A stretch of 64,000 nt of DNA. Source: Planctomycetota bacterium. Its GTDB lineage: Bacteria > Planctomycetota > Planctomycetia > JALXBF01. Both the position numbers and the translations under genes were made by a program. The DNA is taken from assembly GCA_026991575.1 (NCBI GenBank), contig JALXBF010000065.1:62001-126000 (forward strand). The letters are read 5' to 3'. Under the pieces are notes generated by a model, which had not been told where the DNA came from, did not search any database, and was given only the letters and a program-made list of their open reading frames with translations. Position 1 is the stretch's first letter. Each line of letters starts with the position of its first letter. Of the stretch, positions 1-8,569 are shown piece after piece.

Positions 1-1095
1 AGCAAGCGTTTCTGGGCTCTCGTATGCATCGCTCTCCACTCGTGCTTGGTCGTGCTTCTCGCGTTCGTCCTGGTGGGCCAGATTGACGGCGGGGAAGGCG
101 ACCGATCCATGGAGGCCGGAGGTGGTCTGAAGCGGTACGTTCGCACTGAACCTCACATGGGAACGTACTTCACGATCATTCTATATGCCCCCGACTCGGA
201 AGCAGCCGAAGCGGCTTTCCACGCCGGATTTCAGCGGATTCGCCGGTTGGACGAGATCTTCAGTGATTACCGCCCGGACAGTGAGCTGAACCGGTTGTGC
301 CGGCAGGCCGGGGCGGGCCCGGTGCACGTGAGTCGCGAGCTGTTCGAGGTGCTGACGCTGGCCCGCCGTGTCTCGGAAGCCAGCAGGGGGGCGTTTGACG
401 TGACGGTCAAGCCGGTCGTCCGGCTCTGGAGGCGTGCCCGTCGCCAGCGCCGGCCGCCTTCGCAGGCTCGCTTGCGTGCTGCCTTGGAACTGGTCGACTA
501 CCGCGCGATTGAGCTCGACGCGGCACGCAGAACTGTGCGGCTTCGGCGGCGCGGGATGCGGCTGGACCTCGGCGGCATCGCCAAGGGCTATACGCTTGCT
601 GCCGTGCTGAGCGAGCTTGCCGCGCGGGGCATCCAGCGGGCGCTGGTGGACGGTGGCGGTGATATCGCTGTGGCCGATCCGCCGCCGAACAAGAACGCGT
701 GGCGGGTCTTGGTTCCGACGCCGGAGGAAATGAGGGGTGAGCCGGTTATCCTCCGGTTGCGTCACAGTGCGGTCGCGACTTCCGGCGATGCGGAACAGTA
801 CGTGGTGTTGAACGCTAAGCGGTACTCTCACATCATCGATCCGAGAACGGGTTGGCCTGTGGTCGGTCCCCGCCAGGTAACCGTCGTCCACTCCTGTGCG
901 ACGCTCGCGGACGCATGGGCCACGGCACTGTCGGTGCTTGAACCCGAAGAGGCGATTGCGCTGGCCGATGCCCGGGGGTTGGCGGCCAGGGTTATCTATT
1001 CGCCCCGCCCTGGTTCGTTCGAGAGTTTGGATAGCAGAGCGTTCCGCAAGCTGGTAAGCTATCAGGTACCCTCCCCCGTGCCGCCCCGCCCCTGA
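1..1095 (+). CDS. apbE: ApbE-family FAD:protein FMN transferase, 5' end outside the window
   Basis: ApbE enzymes act outside the cytoplasmic membrane. They use FAD and Mg2+ to attach FMN to a Thr/Ser of electron-transport proteins such as Rnf and Nqr subunits. The family signatures are visible: VDGGGDIAV near the middle, then ATSGDAEQYV and HIIDPRTGWPV, and DAWATALSVL towards the C-terminus. The frame is open to the first base. It reads SKRFWALVCIALHSCLVVLLAFVL before the first possible TTG start at 46, which is a hydrophobic export segment. The true start therefore probably lies just left of the window, and a TTG start would cut the signal sequence. A Tat-exported oxidoreductase follows 74 nt later on the same strand, so co-transcription is possible. 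The substrate flavoprotein cannot be named. The family call is secure; the start is not. Confidence 0.9.
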   Translation, partial: SKRFWALVCIALHSCLVVLLAFVLVGQIDGGEGDRSMEAGGGLKRYVRTEPHMGTYFTIILYAPDSEAAEAAFHAGFQRIRRLDEIFSDYRPDSELNRLCRQAGAGPVHVSRELFEVLTLARRVSEASRGAFDVTVKPVVRLWRRARRQRRPPSQARLRAALELVDYRAIELDAARRTVRLRRRGMRLDLGGIAKGYTLAAVLSELAARGIQRALVDGGGDIAVADPPPNKNAWRVLVPTPEEMRGEPVILRLRHSAVATSGDAEQYVVLNAKRYSHIIDPRTGWPVVGPRQVTVVHSCATLADAWATALSVLEPEEAIALADARGLAARVIYSPRPGSFESLDSRAFRKLVSYQVPSPVPPRP

Positions 1096-1169
1096 AGCGT
1101 TCGCCCGCCTGCGATCCCGTTGGGACGTGGCTGACCTGCTTGATCGGTCGTTTACGGAGGTTTTTCGAG

Positions 1170-2492
1170 ATGGCATCCCAACGCAAGCCATACGATACGC
1201 GCCGTGCGTTTCTCAAGAAAGGTGCAGCAGCAGCGGCCGGTGCGGCTGCTGTCGGTAGCTTGCCGGTGGAACGGTTCGCCCATGCTGCGGGTAGTGATGT
1301 GCTGAAGATTGGTCTGATCGGCTGCGGCGGCCGTGGCACGGGAGCCGTGCGTGACGCGATCCTGAGTGGCCATCCGGTCAAGCTGGTGGCCATGGCGGAC
1401 GCGTTCGACTTCCAGCTTCAAAGGAGCCTGGAGCGACTGCTGGCCAACCCCAAGCTGCGCGACAAGATCGACGTGCCGCCGGATCGGCAGTTCGTGGGCC
1501 TGGATGCGTACAAGTATGTCTGCCAGTCGGATGTAGACGTTGTCATCCTGGCCACGCCGCCGGGCTTCCGGCCGGCGCACTTCGTCGAAGCGGTCAAGAA
1601 CAACAAGCACGTTTTCGCCGAGAAGCCGATTGCAACGGATGCCCCGGGCGTGCGTCAGTTCCTGGCGGCCGTCAAGGAGGCGAAGGCTAAGGGCCTGGGG
1701 GTGGGCATCGGCTTGCAGCGGCACCACCAGAACGTCTACATCGAGACGATGAAGCGGCTCAAGGACGGTGCCATCGGTGACATCAATTTCATGCGGGCGT
1801 ATTGGAACGGTGCTGGTGTGTGGGTGCGAGACCGCAAGCCGGGCATGAACGAGCTGCAGTACCAGGTATGGAACTGGTACTACTTCGTCTGGACCTGTGG
1901 GGACCACATCGTCGAGCAGCACATCCACAACATCGACGTGATCAACTGGTTGAAGGGCACCCATCCGGTCAAGGCACAGGGCCAGGGTGGTCGGCAGGTA
2001 CGGACGGGCAAGAAGTACGGCCAGATCTTCGACCACCACTTTGTCGAGTTTACGTACCCGGACGGGTCGGTCATGCTCAGCCAGTGCCGCCACATCCCGG
2101 GCTGCTGGAACAGCGTGTCCGAGCATGCCCACGGTTCCAAGGGCAGTTGCCACATCGGTCAGGGGGTGATTCGCGACAAGAAGGGCAAGGTGATCTGGCG
2201 CTATCGGGGCAAGCGGAACAACCCGTATGTCCAGGAGCATTACGACCTGTACGCGAGTATCTTGGCCGGTGAGCCGATCAACGAAGGCGAGTACGGTGCG
2301 CTGAGTACGATGACGGCGATCATGGGGCGGATGGCAACGTACTCGGGCAAGGAGGTCACATGGGAGACCGCGTTCAATTCGAACCTGAACCTGCAGCCCG
2401 CGGAGTACTCCTGGGATGCGGAGCCGCCGGTGAAGCCCGATGAGAATGGCTATTATCCGGTGCCAGTTCCTGGTCAGACGATCGCGTGGTAG
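1170..2492 (+). CDS. Tat-exported Gfo/Idh/MocA-family oxidoreductase
   Basis: This is a predicted NAD(P)-dependent oxidoreductase of the Gfo/Idh/MocA family, which usually acts on sugars or inositols. The N-terminus carries a twin-arginine signal (TRRAFLKK followed by an Ala-rich hydrophobic stretch and an AHA cleavage region), so the folded enzyme should be exported. The Rossmann dinucleotide motif is GLIGCGGRGTG, followed by the typical AEKPIATD segment with its catalytic-region lysine. The ATG at 1170 is chosen because CGGAGG lies nine bases upstream; a longer TTG start at 1140 would put ten residues before it without a ribosome site. The product is 440 residues, normal for the secreted planctomycete type. 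It ends just before a strong hairpin facing dnaE2. The substrate is unknown. Confidence 0.9.
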   Translation: MASQRKPYDTRRAFLKKGAAAAAGAAAVGSLPVERFAHAAGSDVLKIGLIGCGGRGTGAVRDAILSGHPVKLVAMADAFDFQLQRSLERLLANPKLRDKIDVPPDRQFVGLDAYKYVCQSDVDVVILATPPGFRPAHFVEAVKNNKHVFAEKPIATDAPGVRQFLAAVKEAKAKGLGVGIGLQRHHQNVYIETMKRLKDGAIGDINFMRAYWNGAGVWVRDRKPGMNELQYQVWNWYYFVWTCGDHIVEQHIHNIDVINWLKGTHPVKAQGQGGRQVRTGKKYGQIFDHHFVEFTYPDGSVMLSQCRHIPGCWNSVSEHAHGSKGSCHIGQGVIRDKKGKVIWRYRGKRNNPYVQEHYDLYASILAGEPINEGEYGALSTMTAIMGRMATYSGKEVTWETAFNSNLNLQPAEYSWDAEPPVKPDENGYYPVPVPGQTIAW

Positions 2493-2515
2493 GAGCAGAG
2501 AGGAAGCCGTTGGAG

Positions 2516-2547
2516 GTGGGCCCGGTCGGATTGAAGACCGGGCCCAC
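2516..2547. terminator. Perfect 12-bp hairpin between convergent genes
   Basis: GTGGGCCCGGTC and GACCGGGCCCAC pair perfectly around an 8-nt loop. The hairpin sits 24 nt after the oxidoreductase stop and 9 nt beyond the dnaE2 stop, so it can serve both genes. The run of T after the stem is weak (TTCGCATTTC), so release may be partly factor-dependent. Confidence 0.8.
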
Positions 2548-2555
2548 TTCGCATT

Positions 2556-5500
2556 TCAGCGGAAGTCCCGCGACTGCATCGCAAGGCGGCCCAGCAAGGA
2601 GGACCAGTCATCGAGCCGCGTTACAAGCACGTGGTGCACGTCTGCCTGGCGGTCGAGTGTGCCTTCGGCGTAGAGGAGAGTCGCGTTGCGAGCAGCCGAT
2701 CGGTACCGTTCCCAGGTATCAGGCCGGACCATGAGGTTGACCATGCCGGTCTCGTCTTCCAGTGTCACGAACGTGACTCCTTTAGCCGTGCCCGGGCGCT
2801 GGCGTACCAGGACCAGCCCAGCCACACGGACGTACTCACCCGACTTGCGGTTGCGCAAGGCAGCAGCCGTGCAGATGCCGCGCTGCTGCAACGTCGGTCG
2901 GAGGGACTCCAGGGGGTGAGCTCTTAAGGAGAGGCCCAGAGCGAAGTAGTCTTCCAGTACTTCCCGGCTGCTGGACTGGCTGGGCAGTGGAAGCTCAGGC
3001 TGATCGGCCTGCAGGCTGACCAGCAGGGGGCGGCTGTCGTTTGTCAGTGCCATTGCCTGCCACATGGCCTCGCGCCGCGACAGACCGAGCGAGCCGAAGG
3101 CATCGGCACGGGCCAGGCACAACACTTTGTCCCGAGCTATGCCGGTGCGCGCCTGCAACTCGGCTACTGAGCGGAACGGGCCGTGTCGCGCGCGCTCGTC
3201 CAGGAGCCGCCTGGCCGTCGCTTCGCCAAAACCTCGCACCAGGCAGAGCCCCAGTCGCACGGCAAAGTCGTCCTGAAAAGGCTCAAGCAAGCATTCCCAG
3301 CCGCTGGCGTTGACATCCACGGGCAGCACCGTGACCCCATGGCGGCGAGCGTCCTGGACCAGTTGGGCCGGCGGGTAGAAGCCCATCGGCTGGCTGTTGA
3401 GCAGGGCGGCCAGGAAGGCTGCCGGGTAGTAGCGCTTAAGCCACGCCGAAACGTAGACCAGCAGGGCGAAGCTGGCCGCGTGAGATTCCGGAAAACCATA
3501 CTCGCCGAACCCCCGGATCTGCCGGAACACCTGCTCGGCGTACTCCCGGGAGAGGCCGTTGCGAAGCATGCCGTCGATCAACTTTTGGCGGAACTGTTCG
3601 ATCAGACCCGGGCGCCGCCAGGCTCCCATGGCACGCCGCAACTGATCAGCTTCCCCGGGCGTGAAGCCTGCGGCCACCACGGCCAGACGCATCGCCTGTT
3701 CCTGAAACAGCGGCACTCCGAGAGTCTTCTCCAGTACCTGCCGGATTGCGTCGTTCGGGTAGGTGACCGGCTCAAGCCCCTGGCGACGCCGCAGGTACGG
3801 GTGCACCATGTCACCCTGGATCGGGCCCGGCCGTACGATGGCCACTTCGATGACCAGATCGTAGAAGCAACGGGGCTTGAGACGGGGAAGCATGTTCATC
3901 TGAGCTCTGCTTTCAACCTGGAAGACGCCAATCGTGTCGGCTTTGCAGATCATGTCATAGACCTTGGGGTCTTCTGCCGGGACGGAGGCAAGGGTAAGCG
4001 GTCGGCGGTAGTGCTTCTGCACCAGGTCGAAGCAGTGGTGAATGGCCGTGAGCATGCCCAGCGCCAAGCAGTCGACTTTGAGCATGCCAAGTTCCTCCAA
4101 ATCGTCCTTATCCCACTGGATCACGGTGCGACCGGGCATGGCTGCGTTCTCGATCGGCACCACCTCACACAATGGCCCGCGACTGATCACCATGCCTCCG
4201 ACATGCTGAGACAGATGGCGGGGAAAACCGACAAGCTGTCGGACCAGCCAGATGAGTCGACGCATGGTGCGGGTGGATGGGTCGAATCCAGCCGCTTGGA
4301 ACCGATCCGGTAGGCGGTCGAGGTCGCCGTGAGCGTCGACGGCTTTGGCAAGTCGATCGATGCTGTCCTGGCTGAGGCCCAGGGCTTTAGCCACATCTCG
4401 GATGGCCGAACGGGTCTGGTAGGTGATCACCGTTGCAGCCAGACCGGCACGATCACGGCCGTACTTGCGGTACAAGTACTGGATTACTTCCTCGCGGCGC
4501 TGGTGCTCGAAATCGACGTCAATGTCCGGTGGTTCGTTGCGTTCCTTGCTTACGAATCGCTCGAACAGCAGGTCCATCCGGTCCGGGTCCACGGCCGTGA
4601 TTCCCAGACAGTAGCACACGGCGGAGTTGGCCGCGGATCCTCTGCCCTGGCAGAGGATGTTGCGTGAGCGGGCGAAACGGACGATGTCCCAGACGGTCAG
4701 AAAGTACGCTTCGTAATTCAGCTCGCTGATGATGCGCAGCTCGTGCTCGATCTGCCGACGCACCTTTTCGGGAATACCGTGCGGATAACGCTCCTGGGCT
4801 CCCTTCCAGACCAGCTCCCGAAGGTGCTGAGCGGGCGAGCGGCCCGGGGGGCAGAGTTCCTGTGGGTACTCGTACCGCAGTTCATCGAGCCGGAACGTGC
4901 AACGCTCGGCGATCTCCAGTGTCCGCCGCAGCGCGTCATGATGATCGGGCCAGAGCCGGCGGATCTGATGGACGGATTTCAGATATCGCTCTGAATTGGC
5001 AAACAGTCGTCCGCGCGCTTCGGACACGGGCCGGTTAAACCGAACGGCTGTGAGCACGTCCTGAACGTAACGACGGTACGGAAGATGATAGTGGACATCA
5101 TTGGCGATGACAGTTGGAACGTTTGCCCACCGGGCGATCCGTTCCAGGAAGCGGAGGGTGTCTTGGTCTGAGCCATTCAGGTGTCGCTCCAGCAGCAGGT
5201 AGCATCGATCGTGGAACAGGTCGCGGTAAGCTCCCAGCCAGCGCGCGTGCTGTTGGAGACGCGGGCCGGTGGTCGGCGAATCGCCTTGGAGTGGTTCCTC
5301 ATGCAGGAGCACGCCGGCTAGAAGGCCGTCTGAGTGGTCGGCCAGGTCGTCGAAGTTCAGGTCGCTCTGTCCCTTAGGGGCGCGAAGTCGACCGAGGCTA
5401 ATCAGCCGACAAAGACGGCCGTAAGCAGCACGATCCGGTGCCCACAGTACGACCGGGGGAGCATCGCGCAGGGTGATCTGGGCTCCGACGATCAGCTTCA

Positions 5501-5672
5501 AGCCCACATCGCGTGCGGCCACGTGAGCACGCACGATGCCGGCCAGGCTATCCAGGTCCGTGATGGCTAAGGCGCGATAGCCGAGCTGCGCCGCCCGGTG
5601 AACGAGTTCGTCCGGGTGCGATGCCCCCACCAGGAAGGAGTAGTTGCTCTTGCAGTGCAACTCGGCGTACAT
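2556..5672 (-). CDS. dnaE2: Error-prone DNA polymerase DnaE2 (ImuC)
   Basis: This is the catalytic C-family polymerase of the ImuA-ImuB-DnaE2 mutasome, which copies past DNA lesions at the cost of mutations. At 1,038 residues it is the usual DnaE2 length, shorter than replicative DnaE. An N-terminal PHP domain begins MYAELHCKSNYSFLVGASHP. The polymerase core shows QGRGSAANSAVCYCLGI and the catalytic aspartates in PDIDVDF, then helix-hairpin-helix sequence. A C-terminal OB-fold follows (YVRVAGLVLVRQRPGT, FVTLEDETGMVNLMV). The stretch QPELPLP in the late region resembles a clamp-binding peptide; this is an inference. It is the last gene of the cassette, 179 nt after imuB. No separate SOS box was seen in that gap, so it probably relies on the imuA promoter. 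Confidence 0.95.
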   Translation of the reverse strand: MYAELHCKSNYSFLVGASHPDELVHRAAQLGYRALAITDLDSLAGIVRAHVAARDVGLKLIVGAQITLRDAPPVVLWAPDRAAYGRLCRLISLGRLRAPKGQSDLNFDDLADHSDGLLAGVLLHEEPLQGDSPTTGPRLQQHARWLGAYRDLFHDRCYLLLERHLNGSDQDTLRFLERIARWANVPTVIANDVHYHLPYRRYVQDVLTAVRFNRPVSEARGRLFANSERYLKSVHQIRRLWPDHHDALRRTLEIAERCTFRLDELRYEYPQELCPPGRSPAQHLRELVWKGAQERYPHGIPEKVRRQIEHELRIISELNYEAYFLTVWDIVRFARSRNILCQGRGSAANSAVCYCLGITAVDPDRMDLLFERFVSKERNEPPDIDVDFEHQRREEVIQYLYRKYGRDRAGLAATVITYQTRSAIRDVAKALGLSQDSIDRLAKAVDAHGDLDRLPDRFQAAGFDPSTRTMRRLIWLVRQLVGFPRHLSQHVGGMVISRGPLCEVVPIENAAMPGRTVIQWDKDDLEELGMLKVDCLALGMLTAIHHCFDLVQKHYRRPLTLASVPAEDPKVYDMICKADTIGVFQVESRAQMNMLPRLKPRCFYDLVIEVAIVRPGPIQGDMVHPYLRRRQGLEPVTYPNDAIRQVLEKTLGVPLFQEQAMRLAVVAAGFTPGEADQLRRAMGAWRRPGLIEQFRQKLIDGMLRNGLSREYAEQVFRQIRGFGEYGFPESHAASFALLVYVSAWLKRYYPAAFLAALLNSQPMGFYPPAQLVQDARRHGVTVLPVDVNASGWECLLEPFQDDFAVRLGLCLVRGFGEATARRLLDERARHGPFRSVAELQARTGIARDKVLCLARADAFGSLGLSRREAMWQAMALTNDSRPLLVSLQADQPELPLPSQSSSREVLEDYFALGLSLRAHPLESLRPTLQQRGICTAAALRNRKSGEYVRVAGLVLVRQRPGTAKGVTFVTLEDETGMVNLMVRPDTWERYRSAARNATLLYAEGTLDRQADVHHVLVTRLDDWSSLLGRLAMQSRDFR

Positions 5673-5851
5673 CGTTGTTCCGTTCCGGCTCTCTCTACCG
5701 CGACGTACTCGGTGAGCGGTATCGGGAGTGGGGCGTAGGTGCGATCCGTTGCAGCATCCTGTCGTGCTGCCTGGTCAGCTTGCCCGCGGCAAGAGGCGTC
5801 ATCTTCCCGGGCCTTCGGAACGGCTGTCCGGACGAGACGGTACCACCGGTG

Positions 5852-7555
5852 TCATTCGAAGATCCCGTGGAGGTACCAGTGGCCGTCGTTCAGGTCACGG
5901 AACAGCCAGAGGTGGGTGCCGTCGGTCGTCTCCACCCGGTAGTAGTCCCGTCGCACAGTACGCTGGCTGCGCCACCAACCGGTTTCGATCCGTTCCGGTT
6001 CGCTGAACCGGTGCGCAGTCCAGCTTCGACCGTAGCCGCGGAACTTGACCGGGAAACCTTGCACCGTGCTGAGCGTGACGATGAGCTGCTCCGGTTGCTT
6101 CAGCAGCCGTAGGGGCCGGGCCACGGCAGCCAGCATTGTCGTCGGACTCGCGCGTGTGTCATTGTCGCCGGCCCGCCGAAGGCGCCTGGCTTGGCTTGCA
6201 GCGTGCCGGTGCGGTCGACGCAGGGCAGCAGATAGCATGGGGATGAGCCGTACGGCATGCTCAGGTTGAGCGTCCGGCAGATCGATGACCCGGAGTACTC
6301 GATCGCCCCCAAGACGATGGACAAGCCGCTCAACCAGCATGGCCCAACGGTCGGAGTTGGTGTCATCGCAGATGCCGGCAAAGAGGGTGTGCTGCTTGGG
6401 CGGTTGGCTTACGAGTTCATCGGATTCCAATCGGATCGCCTCGACACGCTCAGAGAGCATGAGCTGTTCGAGTTGTAAGTCGATCAGGCTCTTGAGGTGC
6501 TCGAAAGAGGTCGTGGGATGGAACAGGGTGATTGGGATGAGATGGTCCGATCCGCTTTCGAAGTAGATGGTTAACATGATCCTCGCGATGCTGTGTGATC
6601 GCTGAATCGCCGCACGTACCAGACGAGCGAGCAACCGCTCCACGACGTAGCGCACCAGGGAGGCGTCATCACATGCCATGTCGAATTGCCATAGCTCGCA
6701 CAGATGAGGTTTTTCTTTAGGAGGTCGAAGCCGGTCTTCTTTCAAACCGAACATCTGGTCCAGTCGTTCCAACAGAACGGCACCGAAGCGTTCCTGGAGG
6801 GCGTAGCGGGGGATGCCGATCAGGGAGCGAAGGGAATGGATGCCGAGCGAAAGTAGCTGCTGGGTTACAGAGTCCGGCAGCCCAAGCGCGTGAGGGGGCA
6901 AGTGGCGAACGGCCTGCAGCGTATGTCCTGCTCGAGCAATGACCCATTCCGCTTCTGCATCTCCTGAGGCGAGCCGGCGCGGTCGAGGCAGAGTGTCGGA
7001 GTGGACGGAACCGGTACGGAGCACATCGAGTGGGAGGTCCTCAACAGAAGCGGGACGATGGTAACGGGCCAGGGCGTAAGCTGCTCGGGGAGTATCGGCT
7101 AGTGCGATCCGTGCCCAGTAGCCCCAGCGGACAAACGTCTCGGCAATACGACGCACCATAGCCTCCTCGCCACCAAAGAGACGTTCACAACCGCTCATGT
7201 CCAGCAGAAGACTCTGAACGGGAGAGTCATACCCAAAGGTGACGATGGGCGAGAAACGCAGACAGCGTTGGCGTAGTGTTTCCAGTGCCGCTTGGTCCTT
7301 GGTCGGTTCCCAGCGGTGGAACACAATAGAGGAGAGCCGGTCTTTTTCGGCCGGTAGCAGGGCCCGAGCTTCAGCCAGTGGCATTCCGGGACGAACACCA
7401 CGCGCGGCCGCTTCACGGGACACGGCCACCACAGTTGCCCCTTGCCGTGTCGGTTCGTCATACAGCACGAGCAACGCGGAGAGCAGTTCTGGGTGGGCGT
7501 GCACCAGACGCTGCAGCGGCCAGCTCGGGAACCACACGCACAATACCCGCCGCAT
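5852..7555 (-). CDS. imuB: ImuB, Y-family polymerase-like mutasome subunit
   Basis: ImuB is a catalytically inactive Y-family polymerase relative that bridges the beta clamp and DnaE2 in the mutasome. The protein opens MRRVLCVWFPSWPLQR, the characteristic ImuB start. The active-site acidic residue expected there in true Y-family polymerases is absent. The second catalytic motif is replaced by LLLDMSGCERLFGG, as expected for ImuB. The start at 7555 is chosen over an upstream in-frame one at 7597 because GGAG lies seven bases before it and the family begins here. This gives 567 residues, somewhat long for the family. The first 98 nt overlap the imuA end in another frame, which suggests translational coupling. 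The middle to C-terminus has the GGDRVLRV segment and a tail typical of the family. Confidence 0.92.
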   Translation of the reverse strand: MRRVLCVWFPSWPLQRLVHAHPELLSALLVLYDEPTRQGATVVAVSREAAARGVRPGMPLAEARALLPAEKDRLSSIVFHRWEPTKDQAALETLRQRCLRFSPIVTFGYDSPVQSLLLDMSGCERLFGGEEAMVRRIAETFVRWGYWARIALADTPRAAYALARYHRPASVEDLPLDVLRTGSVHSDTLPRPRRLASGDAEAEWVIARAGHTLQAVRHLPPHALGLPDSVTQQLLSLGIHSLRSLIGIPRYALQERFGAVLLERLDQMFGLKEDRLRPPKEKPHLCELWQFDMACDDASLVRYVVERLLARLVRAAIQRSHSIARIMLTIYFESGSDHLIPITLFHPTTSFEHLKSLIDLQLEQLMLSERVEAIRLESDELVSQPPKQHTLFAGICDDTNSDRWAMLVERLVHRLGGDRVLRVIDLPDAQPEHAVRLIPMLSAALRRPHRHAASQARRLRRAGDNDTRASPTTMLAAVARPLRLLKQPEQLIVTLSTVQGFPVKFRGYGRSWTAHRFSEPERIETGWWRSQRTVRRDYYRVETTDGTHLWLFRDLNDGHWYLHGIFE

Positions 7556-8234
7556 CGTCCATCTCCAGATAAAGCGCCGCGGAATCCATGCGCCCACGAC
7601 AGCGCAACAACTCCACGCGAACGATACGTCCTCTGTGAGCCGAGCACGGAACTGCCTGCACCAGCCAGCGAAGCTCAGCCCAGGACGCCTCGTTGATCGC
7701 TGCCACAGGACGGATCAACACACAAGGACGTCCGCCAGATTCGGCCGCAAGCTGTAGGCGACGCGAGGCACGATGGTCCAGGCGGTCGACAATCCCTAGC
7801 ACCGCGGCTACCGCAGCACAACGCACGGCTTCATCCAACGCCCAGATCGCTTCCGATACCGAACGAGGCCGCACTACCAGGAGCTGCTCTGCGGTAAGCC
7901 CCCAGGGAAAAGCCGCTGGCGGATAAAACTCCCCCCCAACATCCACAACCACCACCTTGCCCGCTCTGCCTTGCTCCTCAGCCGCTGCGGCCACCGTTCG
8001 AACAGCCAGACTCCAAGCACCACTGCCCAGCTCCCCCAACCACTCCAGAAGGCATCGCCGCGAGATGCCTTCCTCGGGAAGCAACCGGTCCAGCTCAGGA
8101 ATTCCCAGCCGAAAACGCCGCACCTCGTTCCGCTCGACCGCATACAACCCCACACGCAGGGCCTGGATCTCTTGAGCCAGCCGCTGTACCGTGCTGCGCC
8201 GGTCCCCAACGCTGCTTGTGCCGGTGCTCGCCAT
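7458..8234 (-). CDS. imuA: ImuA, RecA-like mutasome accessory protein
   Basis: ImuA is a RecA-fold protein encoded first in SOS mutagenesis cassettes and needed for induced mutagenesis by ImuB and DnaE2. The 258-residue product has the family's layout: a short N-terminal region, then GIPELDRLLPEEGISRRCLLEWLGELGSG at the Walker A position, in a degenerate form. KVVVVDVGGEFYPPA and the arginine-rich LRWLVQAVPCSAHRGRIVRVEL segment follow. The ATG at 8234 has GGGAG nine bases upstream. It lies about 40 nt downstream of the predicted transcription start of the SOS-type promoter. Gene order imuA-imuB-dnaE2 on one strand is the strongest support, since ImuA proteins are weakly conserved. No lexA or recA lies in the window. 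Confidence 0.88.
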   Translation of the reverse strand: MASTGTSSVGDRRSTVQRLAQEIQALRVGLYAVERNEVRRFRLGIPELDRLLPEEGISRRCLLEWLGELGSGAWSLAVRTVAAAAEEQGRAGKVVVVDVGGEFYPPAAFPWGLTAEQLLVVRPRSVSEAIWALDEAVRCAAVAAVLGIVDRLDHRASRRLQLAAESGGRPCVLIRPVAAINEASWAELRWLVQAVPCSAHRGRIVRVELLRCRGRMDSAALYLEMDDAAGIVRVVPELAAAASGARPPRTALRVARAV

Positions 8235-8569
8235 GATCGCCGCTCTCCCAAACGCAGACCATCGTCTCCGGCCGTTTCCAGCATACTGAACATTTGTTCA
8301 GTTTTCAAGCCCTTCCCCATAGCTGCCGACACGCGAAACAGTTACGCCTTGCTCGCCGTTCCAACCCCAGGCACCAGCAAGCACTACTTCTGCGAACACA
8401 GCCCTTGCACCGTCCAGCAGCCGTAGAAGAGTCTCCCAGCGTCAGCCCCGCCCACAAAGCCCACGGCACCGTGCCCCAACAGCGTTCCTGCCCGATATGC
8501 TGAGAAGGACGGAAACGAGGCCCAAGCCGAACAGCTGAAAGCAAAGACCCAACCGAGGAGCTTGCCTCC
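8235..8569. other. Divergent intergenic region between imuA and a secreted protein gene
   Basis: Apart from the SOS promoter on the imuA side, I see no convincing gene. Several short frames cross it but none has a ribosome site with family-like sequence. No clear sigma-70 promoter stands out for the plus-strand gene starting at 8570, although its ribosome site GAGGAG (8555-8560) is good. Confidence 0.6.
8280..8308 (-). promoter_or_regulatory. SOS promoter of imuA-imuB-dnaE2 with embedded LexA-type box
   Basis: Read on the minus strand, a -35 element TTGAAA (8303-8308) and a -10 element TATGCT (8280-8285) are 17 nt apart. The spacer and its edges contain a perfect palindrome, ACTGAACA-TT-TGTTCAGT as read on the plus strand (8285-8302). 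Its core is GAAC-N4-GTTC. This is the LexA box form known from Bacillus and actinobacteria. A repressor bound here would cover both promoter elements, which fits the damage-inducible cassette downstream. LexA binding is an inference; the palindrome and promoter spacing are seen directly. Confidence 0.8.

Noticed and set aside
5673..5851. Second SOS box between imuB and dnaE2
   Set aside because: No GAAC-N4-GTTC palindrome was found there on inspection.
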